Source of the DNA: Leptasterias polaris
Lineage: Eukaryota; Echinodermata; Asteroidea; Forcipulatida; Asteriidae
Length of the DNA: 64,000 nucleotides
Direction: 5' to 3'
Assembly (NCBI GenBank): GCA_037783415.1
Contig: JAZGTN010000228.1
Location: 930,001 to 994,000 of the forward strand
Positions within the stretch are counted from its first letter, which is position 1; each line of letters begins with the position of its first letter. The translations under genes were made by a program, and so were the position numbers. Below the pieces are notes generated by a model. That model saw only the letters and a program-made list of their open reading frames with translations, was not told where the DNA came from and searched no databases. Positions 22,365-33,850 of the stretch are shown piece after piece.

Positions 22365-23905
22365 TCAATATGGGGTCATGGTAACCCTTGTCTAACATCT
22401 AATGCTCAAAGGGTTTATAACTGAACAGAAATTGAAAGTCTGGTGTGTAGTTCTTGAGGTATGGTCCCACTTCCGGTTGACCCAGAAGTAAAGGTCATCA
22501 TGGGGTCACGGTTACCCAAGGCTAATCGCCCATGCCCAAGAAGTCTATAACTGAAAAAAGTTTGAAAATCGGTTGTGTAGTTCTTGAGATATGGTCCCAC
22601 TTCCGGTTGACCTGGAAGTAAAGGTCAACATGGGGTCACGGTTATCCATGGCTAGTCTTCCATGCCCAAGGAGTCTATAACTGAAAAAAGTTTGAAAATC
22701 GGTTGTGTAGTTATTGAGATATGGTCCCACTTCCGGTTGACCCGGAAGTAAAGGTCAACATGGGGTCACGGTTACCCAAAGCTAATCGCCCATGCCCAAG
22801 AAGTCTATAACTGAAAAAAGTTTGAACTTCGGTTGTGTAGTTCTTGAGATATGGTCCCACTTCCGGTTGACCTGGAAGTAAAGGTCAACATGGGGTCACG
22901 ATTACCCATGGCTAGTCTCCCATGCCCAAGGAGTCTATAACTGAAAAAAGTTTGAAAATCGGTTGTGTAGTCATTGAGATATGGTCCTACTTCCGGTTGA
23001 CCCGGAAGTAAAGGTCAACATGGGGTCACGGTTACCCAAAGCTAATCGCCCATGCCCACGAAGTCTATAACTGAAAAAAGTTTGAAAATCGGTTGTGTAG
23101 TTCTTGAGATATGGTCCCACTTCCGGTTGACCTGGAAGTAAAGGTCAACATGGGGTCACGGTTACCCATGGCTAGTCTCCCATGCCCAAGGAGTCATAAC
23201 TGAAAAAAATTTGAAAATCGGTTGTGTAGTTATTGAGATATGGTCCCACTTCCGGTTGACCCGGAAGTAAAGGTCAACATGTGGTCACGGTTATCCAAAG
23301 CTAATCGCCCATGCCCAAGAAGTCTATAACTGAAAAAAGTTTGAAAATCGGTTGTGTAGTTCTTGAGATATGGTCCCACTTCCGGTTGACCTGGAAGTAA
23401 AGGTCAACATGGGGTCACGGTTATCCATGGCTAGTCTCCCATGCCCAAGGAGTCTATAACTGAAAAAAGTTTGAAAATCGGATGTGTAGTTATTGAGATA
23501 TGGTCCCACTTCCGGTTGACCCGGAAGTAAAGGTCAACATGGGGTCACGGTTACCCAAAGCTAATCGCCCATGCCCAAGAAGTCTATAACTGAAAAAAGT
23601 TTGAACTTCGGTTGTGTAGTTCTTGAGATATGGTCCCACTTCCGGTTGACCCGGAAGTAAAGGTCAACATGGGGTCACGGTTACCCAAAGCTAATCGCCC
23701 ATGCCCAAGAAGTCTATAACTGAAAAAAGTTTGAACTTCGGTTGTGTAGTTCTTGAGATATGGTCCCACTTCCGGTTGACCTGGAAGTAAAGGTCAACAT
23801 GGGGTCACGGTTACCCAAGGCTAATCTCCAATGCCCAAGGAGTCTATAACTGAAAACAGTTTGACGATCGGTTGTATACTTTTTGAGATATAGTGGTCTC
23901 AAGAT
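22365..23905. repeat. 130-bp satellite array, about 12 units, with dimeric higher-order structure
   Basis: The unit AAGGTCAACATGGGGTCACG ... CACTTCCGGTTGAC repeats every 130 bp. Units alternate in two types. Type A has AAAGCTAATCGCC, AAGAAGTC, TTCTTGAG and CCTGGAAGT. Type B has CATGGCTAGTCTCC, AAGGAGTC, TTATTGAG and CCCGGAAGT. The A/B alternation holds for about four dimers (22490-23530). Two A-like units and degenerate edge units follow. One unit (about 23190) has a 1-bp deletion. In type B units ACTTCCGG and CCGGAAGT form an 8-bp inverted pair. Confidence 0.92.
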
Positions 23906-24079
23906 TGGCTAATTAAATATTCATGTCATTATAACTAAGTAAATTAATTAATTTAGTTAAGCTAATTACATTTAACTATAAGTTCATGACCTAAGCTTTA
24001 ATATGATATAAGATTTGACTATTTTATACTAAGCCAAGTATGATTTTTGGAGCTGACAAAATACGTGTATTAAACCTAT

Positions 24080-24265
24080 GGCGTTTTGGCGGAAGGAAAG
24101 AATAATAATAAGAAAAACAAAACAAAAATCCTGACAAAAACAATAGCTGTTCCGACCGCTACGTCGTTCCGACCGCTACGTCGGAACAGCTAATTAAGCG
24201 CAGAGAAACACTTCGTATGAAGCGCTATATAAATATTGTTTATTATTAGTATTATTATTGTTAAA
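24080..24265. repeat. Hairpin followed by an L2-like 3' tail
   Basis: 24145-24191 is a hairpin (arms AGCTGTTCCGA / TCGGAACAGCT) whose interior duplicates CGTTCCGACCGCTACG. It is followed by AAGCGCTATATAAATATTG and a TTATTA-rich end at 24240-24265, as in the 3' ends of LINE and SINE copies here. Confidence 0.7.
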
Positions 24266-24284
24266 ATAAGCTTGTTACGAGGAG

Positions 24285-26050
24285 CCAAGAAGATTTTTTA
24301 AAGACACCTCAGCATGCTTGTTAGTCTTTTGTCTATCGGCACACTATTTCTGAACCAAATTGATGGTGAGTAAATTTCATTAAAAACATTGATGTAAGCT
24401 AGTGTACTAATGAAATCAGCTTCGATCGTCTCATTGCAGAACATCAAAACATATAAATGTAGCCCAACATTTGTATCTAAATGTAGCCCAACATGTAGCC
24501 CATTATTGTATCTGAACGTAGCCCCATACTACCTAAATGTAGCCCAACATTGTTTCTAGCTGTAGTTCAGACCTAAACTGGACAGCAATGTGATAACATG
24601 GTTGTGTCTACATCGGGGTCCTATGGCTACATTTGGCACCAAGGGACAAACGAAGGAAGTCGACCGCAACAATGGTTACAAAAGCACATTAGTCCTTCAG
24701 TTTTCAACAGCGCTTTTATAAACATTGCTCGTGCGCGAGTACCTGTGCATGATTTTTATTTTTCAATGACTTTGGTTTCACGTGTGGTTTAAGATTAAGA
24801 AATATATAAATATTGTATGCCCTCATATTGTCGGGGAAGTAAAGTTTGGCTACGAAATTTATGTCAGTAAAAAAATAAACAAATCAACGAAGAAAACCTG
24901 AGATTTGACCTCCGTTTCATTTTACTGTAAACTTTGTCAATTTTTCCCAGTTGACGTTCATATGTAATGGTTGATTGACTGTATAGTGTTTGTGAAGACT
25001 TATGGGTTTTTTCTCACTTTCAAAACTTTTGTTGAAAAACACAATTTAAATGAGGATTTTTCAGAGGAAACAAAGACAAGTATACATATATTCGGCCGAG
25101 TGGTATATGAACACAGGTAATACTGGCCGCAACTTCAATGTCATCTACTTTGACATCTCTATGTCAACTGCAAAGGAGGTGTATAAATGGCTCAAATGCC
25201 GAGGTAAGTTGTTATCGGGAGGTTCTGCTAAAGTCTCGTAATGAAGGCAATAGCTTTAGTTTTCCTTTTGAAATATTTGTTGGTCCTTTTCTTTTTACTA
25301 AAGTTGTTATACAGAATTGGTAGAACTGAAAAATATGTCGCAGAGGGTGTCACATTTTGAGTGAATAATCCTAATACTTAAAAAAAACAATGTTTGGCTT
25401 TATTCATTTTGTGAGTAAGGAGAAAGTAATGGGGGGAAGCACAATGTCCAGCTTTGTAAAGACAATGACCTTAAGTTTGGTTGTGACATCCGTAATGGCA
25501 TGTACATATTTTTAGAGGTAATATCGAACTTCTATTATGATCTTCATATTCAGTAAACTGTCAAACTAAAACTAAACAATGACGTAACTTCTCCTTAGCA
25601 ATCTTTAAATAAATCTTGATCAACCGTTCTCCAAAAAAAAAACCATGTCTTTGTCTTTCATTTTATATCTTGCAATAATTTAGCTAGACCGGCAGGCAAT
25701 GATTGGCAGTTTACCACAACAGTGCCCACTGAAGACACGCCATCAACTGCTGGCCCTCGTCTACCACCGAATGATGAGTCTTTCATGGTAACAAATTGCG
25801 ATAATGGAGTAGTATACATTGCGAGGTCTTTGCACTATGTATTTCGAGTGCGTTTGGAACACGATACTCCATAAGTCATGCGAGGATTTGTATTTCAAGC
25901 CTGACTTAAATATACGTGACCACCCTTTTGACGTTGATTGCAAAACCGATTATGAGGCTAAATAACACGAAACACATTCAGAAAGTATCAACAAATTAAT
26001 TATGTTAGGCCATAACGGTGCGTGGCGAGAAAATTAATTTGCTTGGCTTC
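24285..26050. repeat. Segmental duplication, copy 2
   Basis: Shorter, diverged direct copy of 15660-19330, with landmarks in the same order. 24440-24560 holds several degenerate ATGTAGCCCAACAT units. No gene is evident. Confidence 0.75.
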
Positions 26051-26906
26051 CTGGTATACCCAGCTAATTTTAATATTGAAAACATATCGCTCAATTGCTA
26101 ATATAACATAATTTGTACTAGCCTGCATCAATTCAAAAAACTAGTCAATGCCACTTTGGTACAAAAGCATAGCTCGGGTGCTTTTGGTTTTTATTCTATT
26201 TTTACATTTTTTTGTTTTTGTAGTAATATATATGTATTTTTTTATTCTATGTTCTCTTGCTTTATAGTACATGATTCATCTTTGTGCTCTTGACTAGGTT
26301 TGTCTGTTTTTTGTATTTCCATTTCTTGTTGGTGTTTTTGCCGTTTTTCTGTCAGGACCCCAATGGAAATAAGTCTAAGTTATTGGCTTTTTAGGGCTAT
26401 CTTTGGATAATTTTGTGCAGCTTTTCTTTCTTGTGTTCTATTTGGGTTTATATTATTTCATTGTGTGATCCTCATGTTGTTGTGTATGTATTTTTGCCAT
26501 GTTGCTGTGTTTTGTCCGAATAAATTCAATCAGTCAATAAATAAATCAATGTACCCTTTCTTTTGCAACGTCACTGCACGAATTTCTGCCAACCAAGAAT
26601 GGGAAAATGTTGGAAGCAAAACATGCGAGCAAAAACATATGGACAAACTTTGTAACGATTTTTTAAGTTGGATAAAACATGGCAACCAATTTATTTGAAA
26701 GTTTGCAAACAAAATTGAATTTTGCACAACAAAATATTACGATTTAACGTTAGCTAACATTTGGCCGTTCATGCAAACCAGCGCGTTATAATTGTTGTTT
26801 TAATTAATAGAAAGGTTTATTAGCACTTATATATCATTGTCATTGTTTGGTGGAACGTACGTCACGTTCCATACTTTTTGGGGGTCATGTTTACTTTTCA
26901 AACAAT
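26051..26906. other. T-rich non-coding stretch, partly resembling 19400-19600
   Basis: 26555-26740 (CTTTTGCAACGTCACTGC, AAACATGGCAACCAA, TTGAATTTTGCACAAC) matches 19400-19595, so the segmental duplication resumes here after an unrelated T-rich insert at about 26110-26545. No gene is seen. Confidence 0.55.
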
Positions 26907-26910
26907 TTAA

Positions 26911-27881
26911 AGGCACCTGGCAGTGGTATTTTTTCAAAATAAAGCTTTTGTCATAAATATATACATTTTTATGAGTGGAATGTGAATAAACAATTTACTA
27001 AGGTTAAAAAATTGTATTTTTCTTTTAATTACAAATTAAAAAATAGGCCCCCCCTTTACATGGCGCTGTTCGTGACGTCAATCGAGGCAGGAGAAAATGT
27101 GTAGTCTGGCCCCGTACATTACGTCTGGGTACCTGATCAGTATGATGCGTTTTCGTATTCGGACGTCACCACCCAATGCAATCCTAGGACAGTATACAGT
27201 CGACTAATACGAGACGCCAGTTTATACGTGGGTTTTCACCGGTCCCGAACTGTCCCATACGCGTTTCTATGTCTTAAAAACGGAAGATACGAGCATGGTC
27301 ATAACGAGAACACGGATAATACGAGGTATTGTTTTTCCACCAGAAACATTTCGCTGGTAACCTAAGCTTCCCTGCAACTTCCCTTGCACACTACTACCAA
27401 CGAAAAAATCCCTGGGCTATCCAAGTGTTCGCTGCATAGCTCTGAAAACGACGTCGGACCGGACCACTTTGCCCTCGTTAGCCTAACTTTCGATGCCCGT
27501 AACTGCCTATATTTGGGATCTGCAGGAAAAAAATGCTGGCTGACCCCATCTTTAGTCGTTTTGCTGCATCCAGCAGCAATTTTCGCTGGATAAATGCAAG
27601 AAAAAAAACCCTTTTGGATAACCAAACGAAACGTACAATCTCACTACTTGCACGTGTATATACAACGTAAATGCAGGCAAGTTCGAGTGGGGTCGATGTT
27701 CAATCGAGGCGAAGTCTTCCTCGATTGACGTCACAAAAAGGATGGGCGGAGTCGCCCCCAAACAACTTTATATATTTTTTTTACATATAAATACTGACAA
27801 ACAATTACTCAAAAAATTGTTTTATTGTTAATATACATATACTCTTATATAAAATTTAAAAAAATCTATTTCCAGGTGACT
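26911..27881. mobile_element. TTAA-flanked non-autonomous element, 0.97 kb
   Basis: TTAA flanks both ends (26907-26910, 27882-27885). The ends are inverted: AGGCACCTGG on the left, CCAGGTGACT on the right. A second, inner inverted pair is GTGACGTCAATCGAGG (about 27072) and CCTCGATTGACGTCAC (about 27718). The interior is CpG-rich with no transposase frame. The TTAA target fits Kolobok- or piggyBac-type transposases, which is inference. Confidence 0.75.
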
Positions 27882-28164
27882 TTAATAATGGAGTCTAAAA
27901 TTGGAGTCACACTTTTGGGCATTAACAGTTTGCGGCCAGGTTGGTGGCTGGCCGACGTTATTGGACAAAACCTTTTGCCCATTAACAGCGGCATGCCTTC
28001 TAGTAGTAATGTTTAATAATATCATTGACTGTATTATCTTTACAGACTTCATTACTTTATATGTTTTCAGTCAATCTTCAAATCTAAATATGTCTTTCAT
28101 AACTTTGTGTCAAATTACATAAGGTCTGTGACACTAATATCGTCTGCTAAGCAGATTGAATGGT

Positions 28165-28535
28165 GAGGTTGAATGGTAGGGTGTCATGGCTGAGTGGTTT
28201 ACCTAATCAGATTCAAGTTCTTGTGGTTTAGTCATCGGGGTGTGGATTCGAGATCCGGTCATGACGCTTGTGTCCTTGAGTCAGACACTTCACTATATTT
28301 GTTACTCTTCACACAGGTTTGTAAATGGGGACCTGTGAGGGTATAGGTTGATATTTTGTATGAAAAAGCCCTTTGAGCGCCACGGCAGCTCGGGGCTGTA
28401 TACTCCCCAGGGAGCAGGGGAAAAAAGGGAATGTTATTGGCCAATGACCAGGACACTGTAAATCGCAATGAGACTTTATTGTAAAATGCGCTACATCAGA
28501 ACTATTTGTTTTTATTTATTATTATTATTAATATT
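28165..28535 (+). mobile_element. tRNA (Ser/Leu-type)-derived SINE
   Basis: The head resembles a class II tRNA: A box in TCATGGCTGAGTGGTTTACC, a long variable region, and B box GGATTCGAGATCC at about 28245. The body follows (TTGTGTCCTTGAGTCAGACA; GGGGACCTGTGAGGGTATAG; CTGTATACTCCCCAGGGAGC), ending AAATGCGCTACATCAGAAC and a TTATTATTA tail. This order is that of SINEs I associate with echinoderms. Confidence 0.8.
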
Positions 28536-28539
28536 AAAG

Positions 28540-29564
28540 GTAGGATACACTTTTGGTGAATGTAAAATAACATTATCCTAATTTGGTGTATCCAAACGGA
28601 TGTATAAAAAGGAAAACAATGGAAATTTGTGCTCAATTTGGTTTTTGAAGATGCAAGAAAAACACTGAAAGAAAAACCCCAATGTTGAAATAGTGTGTTT
28701 TCAAGTGTCTGATGGGAAACGCTTCGTGCCCGAAGCTTTTCTCAGATTCAAATATGTTTTTGTTGAAAAATTACCTCTTTCTCTAAAACCACATTACTTC
28801 AAAATGTGTCGTTTTAAAAAGTGCTTTATAATTTCAAAAGCTCTCCAGCGCTCGTTACCATTTAATTGTTATGGTCATAACTTTTTGGTGTAATAACCAA
28901 AAGTAAACACTCCCCTTAAAACTCTGCGTGGCAACATAAACAAAAATCACACAATAACACAACAGGCACTTTTCAAGTGTCCGTTTGATATTTGCGTGTA
29001 ATACATTTTTGGGGAGAACACAATCACTTTGAAATCGCCAGAATCATATTAGTTAAAGATCCTTGTGACTAAAAGTAGCACAAAATATGCGTGTGTACAC
29101 TCATAAAACAGCAAAGGAGGCATATTCTTACTACTAAGCCTTGTCACAGATCCTACTCAATCAACCGTTTGTTGAAACAATACCATTTGTTTACAATCAG
29201 CAAAAATATCATAATCTTTTACATCTTCTTATAGGATCTAACTAATCATTGCAACACCATTCTACCCAATTATCCACATAAACGACCGGGGCAATGCAGA
29301 CCATGTACACGTCTACACAAGAAGCAATCTGGAAACCAAATGGTTCATTTCACATAGTAGTTCCTATTAGGTGCATGCTAAGTGATTGCTGTACAATTCC
29401 TAGGTGAAAACTGGGAGAGCTGGTCATTGATGGAGTGTTGTTTGTGTGAAAAACAACCCCGATGGTAACAATACAATAATTTGCTCTTTGGCTAGGTGTA
29501 GTTGGATAACTTAGATTTTGTTTAGATGAAAATAAATAATTTTATTCCGGAGTACTGACTGTTT
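28540..29564. other. Non-coding stretch, nothing recognised
   Basis: AT-rich; no gene, and no convincing repeat partner in the window. Confidence 0.4.
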
Positions 29565-30060
29565 AATTTGACCACTAGACCACCGAGCTAGCTCGATGGC
29601 TAGAGGCAGTTCGAATCCTTGACAGCGAGTACCGCAACAATTTATTAGATGTTAATTTTGCATCGGAGCTGATGAATATAACTTGGTTTTAACCCTTACA
29701 CCGATGTGTATTAAGCACTGTATACTCAGTACTTTCCCGAGTTCTGTGAAAACAAAACAGGCGTTTCACTCGGGTTGGATTCGAACCGATGACCTTTGCA
29801 TTGCTAGCCAGATGTCTTACCACTAGAATACCGAGCTAACCCGATGGCTAGAGGCAGTTCGAATCCTTGGCAGTGGGTACCGCAACAATTTATTAGATGT
29901 TAATTTTGCATCAGACATAACGAATTTAATTTGGTTTTTACCCTTACAACGATGTGTGTTAAGCACTGTACTGATAACTTTATCGAGTTCTGTGGGGGGG
30001 AGGGGAACGGGAGAATCACTCTGGTGGAACGAGTTGTGTGCCACCAACGTTGGCAAAAGT
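29565..30060 (-). mobile_element. tRNA-derived SINE, duplicated in tandem (about 248-bp period)
   Basis: The minus strand carries an A-box-like TAGTGGTAAGACATC and a B-box-like GGTTCGAATCC at about 29770-29830. CTAGAGGCAGTTCGAATCCT recurs at about 29600 and 29848, and the following CAACAATTTATTAGATGTTA also recurs. Related sequence is at 3135-3256 and 58520-58665. Confidence 0.7.
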
Positions 30061-30101
30061 AAGCAACCAAAGGCGAACTTACTGTAGGGAAGATGGCCTT
30101 A

Positions 30102-30130
30102 GCTTTCGATCCAAACTGGATCTTCGTCAG
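30102..30130 (-). ncRNA. Hammerhead-like motif in a Penelope-like remnant
   Basis: The minus strand reads CTGACGA, then A, then the perfect stem GATCC/GGATC with loop AGTTT, then GAAAGC. The CUGANGA and GAAA boxes around a stem are the hammerhead ribozyme core, known from Penelope-like elements. One unpaired base follows CUGANGA, so activity is doubtful. Confidence 0.4.
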
Positions 30131-30890
30131 AGGCATTAACAAGTACAAACAAAAAACATATCCATTTATAGCAAAAAGAGGTGCAAAGGATTAGGGGAAG
30201 GTATCCAGAAAAAAGCGGGAAGATTATAGCCAATCAAAGTTATTAATTTACAGACAATGGGGTGGCTAAGAATCAATTAGAGTAAAGTAGTGAAGACAAA
30301 GGATGGTCAGTGTGAAAAGGGTAAATTACTGGACCATAAAGGTGGCAACTGCATTCTGGGTATAACAATGCGGGAAGCATGAAAGGGCAGGATTAGAGGG
30401 CAAGATGCATCAGGATAATGCAACTAACAATAAGGGCAAGAAAAAAATACAACTAGTGAAGAGAGTTAAGTAAACAACAATAAAATTATGTGAATAGGAA
30501 GGTAATTATAGAAGAACATACCAATGTATAGGATGATATGTAAGAAATTAAAAGTAGGCAAAAGGTACCTGCAGAGAGAGCGGGTTATTAAATACTCTGC
30601 AAAAGGAATAGGTTATTAGCGGGTTGATTTTAAACAACTTGTTGAGAGAAAGAATAGTAAAAAATAATCCAGTGGAGAGAACAGGTTATTTACAGTGAAT
30701 GCATTAAATTACATCAACAAAATAAGCAAGCAGAAGTGAAATGGGGTGATGGGAAGTTATTTAACACCAGTGTTTATGTAAAGTCCAAAGGGTTGGACTG
30801 TCTTAAGTTGGTGAATCCAGTGCGATTCTCTGAGCTTGCGGTGTGTGTCATCACCATTGCAAAGCCTCAATCACCAGAAGTTCATAGTTA
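30131..30890 (-). pseudogene. Penelope-like element remnant: GIY-YIG endonuclease C-terminus and 3' region
   Basis: The minus-strand frame from 30870 to TAA at 30757 encodes a 38-residue piece whose core reads RKLRESHWIHQL then KTVQPFGL. This is the conserved end of the Penelope-like endonuclease. A TGA precedes it and the RT is absent, so this is a terminal fragment. The roughly 620 bp downstream on the minus strand (30756-30131) is purine-rich 3' region without other features, leading to the hammerhead-like motif at 30102-30130. Confidence 0.7.
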
Positions 30891-32180
30891 CTGCGGAGTG
30901 AGTTTGTAATGGTTTTAATCGTTTCGACCAGCCAGCTCTAGTCATCGTCAGGAGACTGAAAAGTGTGAGACAAGTTGGTCTATGTTTTGGGATTTGGAGG
31001 TACTCTCCCGAATTCTGAAATCAACCCCGTGGCAGCGAGAACAAATAGCAAGACAAGTTCTTAATGAACAAAATCTGCACAGCAAATTAAATGTAAACAC
31101 GGTGTTACTGCCAACAGTACAATGATACCGCATAATGCAATGTCTCAAAATCTAATAAATACAGAGGTTAAAAACTGTAAACATTCATGCGTTTCTCTAG
31201 CCGGGATAAAACGTTGGCTTTTAAAAACCAACGCCTTTTGTTGGCACTTTTAGAATAGTTAAACAACATTAGTAGGAATTGTTGGACATTTTTTACCATA
31301 CCCATTGTAAAATCCTGTGTAAGTCCCGAACGTATTCGAAAATTTGGACCCAAAGTGCCCGATTTTGATTTTTGTTCACGCGTTTTAACAATGCACATCG
31401 GACCTTAAATGTGGTTCAAATATGTTCGATTACCCGCGAGACTTCCACAATGTATAAAAACCCGCGCTTGTTTAAATTCAATATTTGTCAGTGTACTGAA
31501 GCTTACCCTTTACCGTAGTACAACCAGATCGAAATTGCAGCCTTTCCAAAAGCAGATCTGAACGTCAAACTGGTCTTTTAAAATGATTCACCTAGTAATG
31601 AGTAGTTCAAGTCCGCTAACTATCCAATACAAATGCAAGGCTGGATTCACGTGCCTCTCTTTATGTCTTTTCAATCAATCAATTCGATCAGTCAACAATA
31701 ACAATTTAATGGCGTCAATCCTACGGTCGTAAAAAACTATGGTAAAGCGCGTGTCTCAGCAACAGCACTTTAACATCTGTGCAAATCTTTCTCTAAATTG
31801 TTATTGGTTTACACGATGTTTCTAGGTGGACAGCTCCATTGTATTTTACATCAGCTCAAAGAGTCACATTACTACTCCCTTTTTTTAACCACCAAAATGG
31901 TTTTCAAAACGCAATCTATTGAAATACGTGTAGTTATCTAAACGCAAAAAAAGTATGTAGTAATTAGTTAAAATTGTTCGTTGAATTAATTCTTTCAGAC
32001 CTGAATATTGGAGTACTCCACAAGGAAATTGATTGATGTTGTCAAACAGTTGGAAGTCTAATAAAGCCAACTTCACAAATAATGTTTGCATAATCATTAG
32101 TTTTGTTTAAGTTTCTTCCAGAGGTTTTGGATGAACCTGTCCCCATATTGCTAAAAGTCTCAGTATACAACGTTCTTAAA
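30889..32180. repeat. Host repeat copy B (uninterrupted paralogue of copy A)
   Basis: Colinear with 4557-4657, then 9336-10562, then 11415-11510. It lacks the DIRS element, the MITE and the LINE fragment present in copy A. The minus strand holds a hammerhead-like core at 30920-30951 (CTGACGA, T, stem GACTAG/CTGGTC with one wobble, GAAAC). Confidence 0.78.
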
Positions 32181-33295
32181 GGGACACACCGGCTTAGTTG
32201 GGCTATTTTGACTACAAAATAGACTAAAACATGACTCCAAAGGTCTTCCAGGAATGGAGAAGAACGGTTCCTAAAAGAAACCATCAATTTTGGTCGTTTT
32301 TGAGCATTTTTCAAAAAACGAAGGTCACATGGGTTATCCGAACCACTTTTTTGGTTCGGATAACCCTCGTGATCTTCGGAGTTAGTTTTACTTCCAGTCG
32401 TATAAAAATTAATTACTGCACCGAATTCAACTCTGTTTTTTAACAAGAATTCAGGAGTATTTGACACACAAAAATACTTATTCAAATTATGGATACAAGT
32501 TGTAAATAATACACAAAAGTCGAACGTAAGATTTTATTTCAGAGAGTCCGAGCAACCATATGCGTGTCTTACAGTGCACATCGTGGGGACTACACACGTA
32601 ACACAGGGGCAGTCGTGTCTCTTGCGAGCAGAGTATCTCGGCCGTGCTATGCGCGACGTAAACCCACTAGCCAGGAGATAGCTGTACCTGGAAGCTCACG
32701 AACATGTGGGAGGGGTGGGGAGCCAGACCACCAACTACGTTGTTATTGCGGGTTTGCTAGTCGGTACACCTCGCTAATCGCATCCGTTGTTTCAAAATTG
32801 CAACTTTTCAATGTTCTGACCCGATTTGTACCAAATTTCTTGGTAATTAAATAAGATTTAAGTCAATACATAGCAAAACCACTTTTATATTGACGGTACA
32901 ATTAGTTAAAAAATAATTTGTGACAAACAATTCCAAAAACGAGCCCCCCAAAAAAAAACAACAACAACGGAGCCCCTGACAGGACGAAAAAGGAATTAAA
33001 AATTGAAAGGTGGACACAAAAAAAAAAAAATCGAAATTTCTATTGCATTCTATTACAACAAAATCATTTCGTTTCCTCAAAATATTATTAAATTCTATGA
33101 AAATATATTTTTGTGTCACAAAATATTATTTTTCATTTTGTGAACGCAGTGTGTTTTTCTAGGTTCTAGAAAATAGGTTCTCGTTCCCTTGAACGCGCTT
33201 CCTTTCCCCCAACTACAATTAAGTTTCCAAGAAATACGCTTTCGTTCCCTGAAGATACGCATTCGTTTCCTCGAAATATGATTTTGTTCGCAAAA

Positions 33296-33572
33296 TTGTG
33301 AGTTGGCAGGCTTATGGGCGGGGCTTAACGGCAATCTTGCTGATCAGCAACAACCAATCAAAAGAAGAGCTGGATGGAAAAATAGTAACAATTTTTAAAC
33401 GCCCCGGTTTTGCAGCGTAATGTCTATGTACTCACTATTATTATTAGTATTATTTATTCGACCAAAACAAACAACAAACCAAAGTTACAATAGCACAAGA
33501 AAGAACATTAACGGAAAAACAGTTATAAAAAAAGCAAGTAATAAGGAAAATAAATACAAAATTAGAAAAATA
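33296..33572. repeat. Exact copy of 35216-35492 (about 276 bp)
   Basis: I could find no difference over the full length, and the offset is 1920 bp. Both flanks read ATTTTGTTCG, compatible with a 10-bp target duplication. The segment is half non-LINE sequence, half LINE 3' end. Confidence 0.9.
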
Positions 33573-33597
33573 TAATTTTGTTCGAAATATGATTTTG

Positions 33598-33850
33598 TAG
33601 GCGGTCAGGTTGGTGTAGTGGTATCTTGCCTCGCCTTCCACCTATGGGACCCCGGTTCGAATCCCACCTGGGGCACTATGTGGATTGGGTTTTCAGTCCC
33701 TGCCTGATCGCGTGGGTTTTCCCTGGAATAATTCTCTGGGGTTTTCCTCCCACATCTAAAACTGAAACTTCCTTCATTGTCTTCTCTTCACTCTATACCA
33801 TCCTGTTATTGGCGACTTGATCGCTGTTGGATTTGGTTAATAAATAAATA
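33598..33850 (+). mobile_element. tRNA-derived SINE
   Basis: A box TGGTGTAGTGGTATC and B box GGTTCGAATCCC are spaced as in a tRNA. A body follows with GTGGGTTTTCCCTGG and GGGGTTTTCCTCCCACAT, resembling the conserved central domain of deuterostome SINEs, then an AAATAAAT tail. The tRNA-like part cannot form a proper acceptor stem with its flanks, so it is a SINE, not a tRNA gene. Confidence 0.8.

Noticed and set aside
22415..23902. Repeated 61-codon minus-strand frames
   Set aside because: They are a by-product of the satellite unit; each stops at the same place and has no start context or family.
22365..23905. Regular repeats resembling a CRISPR array
   Set aside because: The units are contiguous 130-bp satellite monomers without unique spacers, in a eukaryotic sequence.
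28165..28255. Possible tRNA-Ser/Leu gene
   Set aside because: It is the head of a SINE with a body and TTA-type tail; the stems are imperfect.
33598..33675. Possible tRNA gene
   Set aside because: A and B boxes are present but the acceptor stem does not pair and a SINE body follows.
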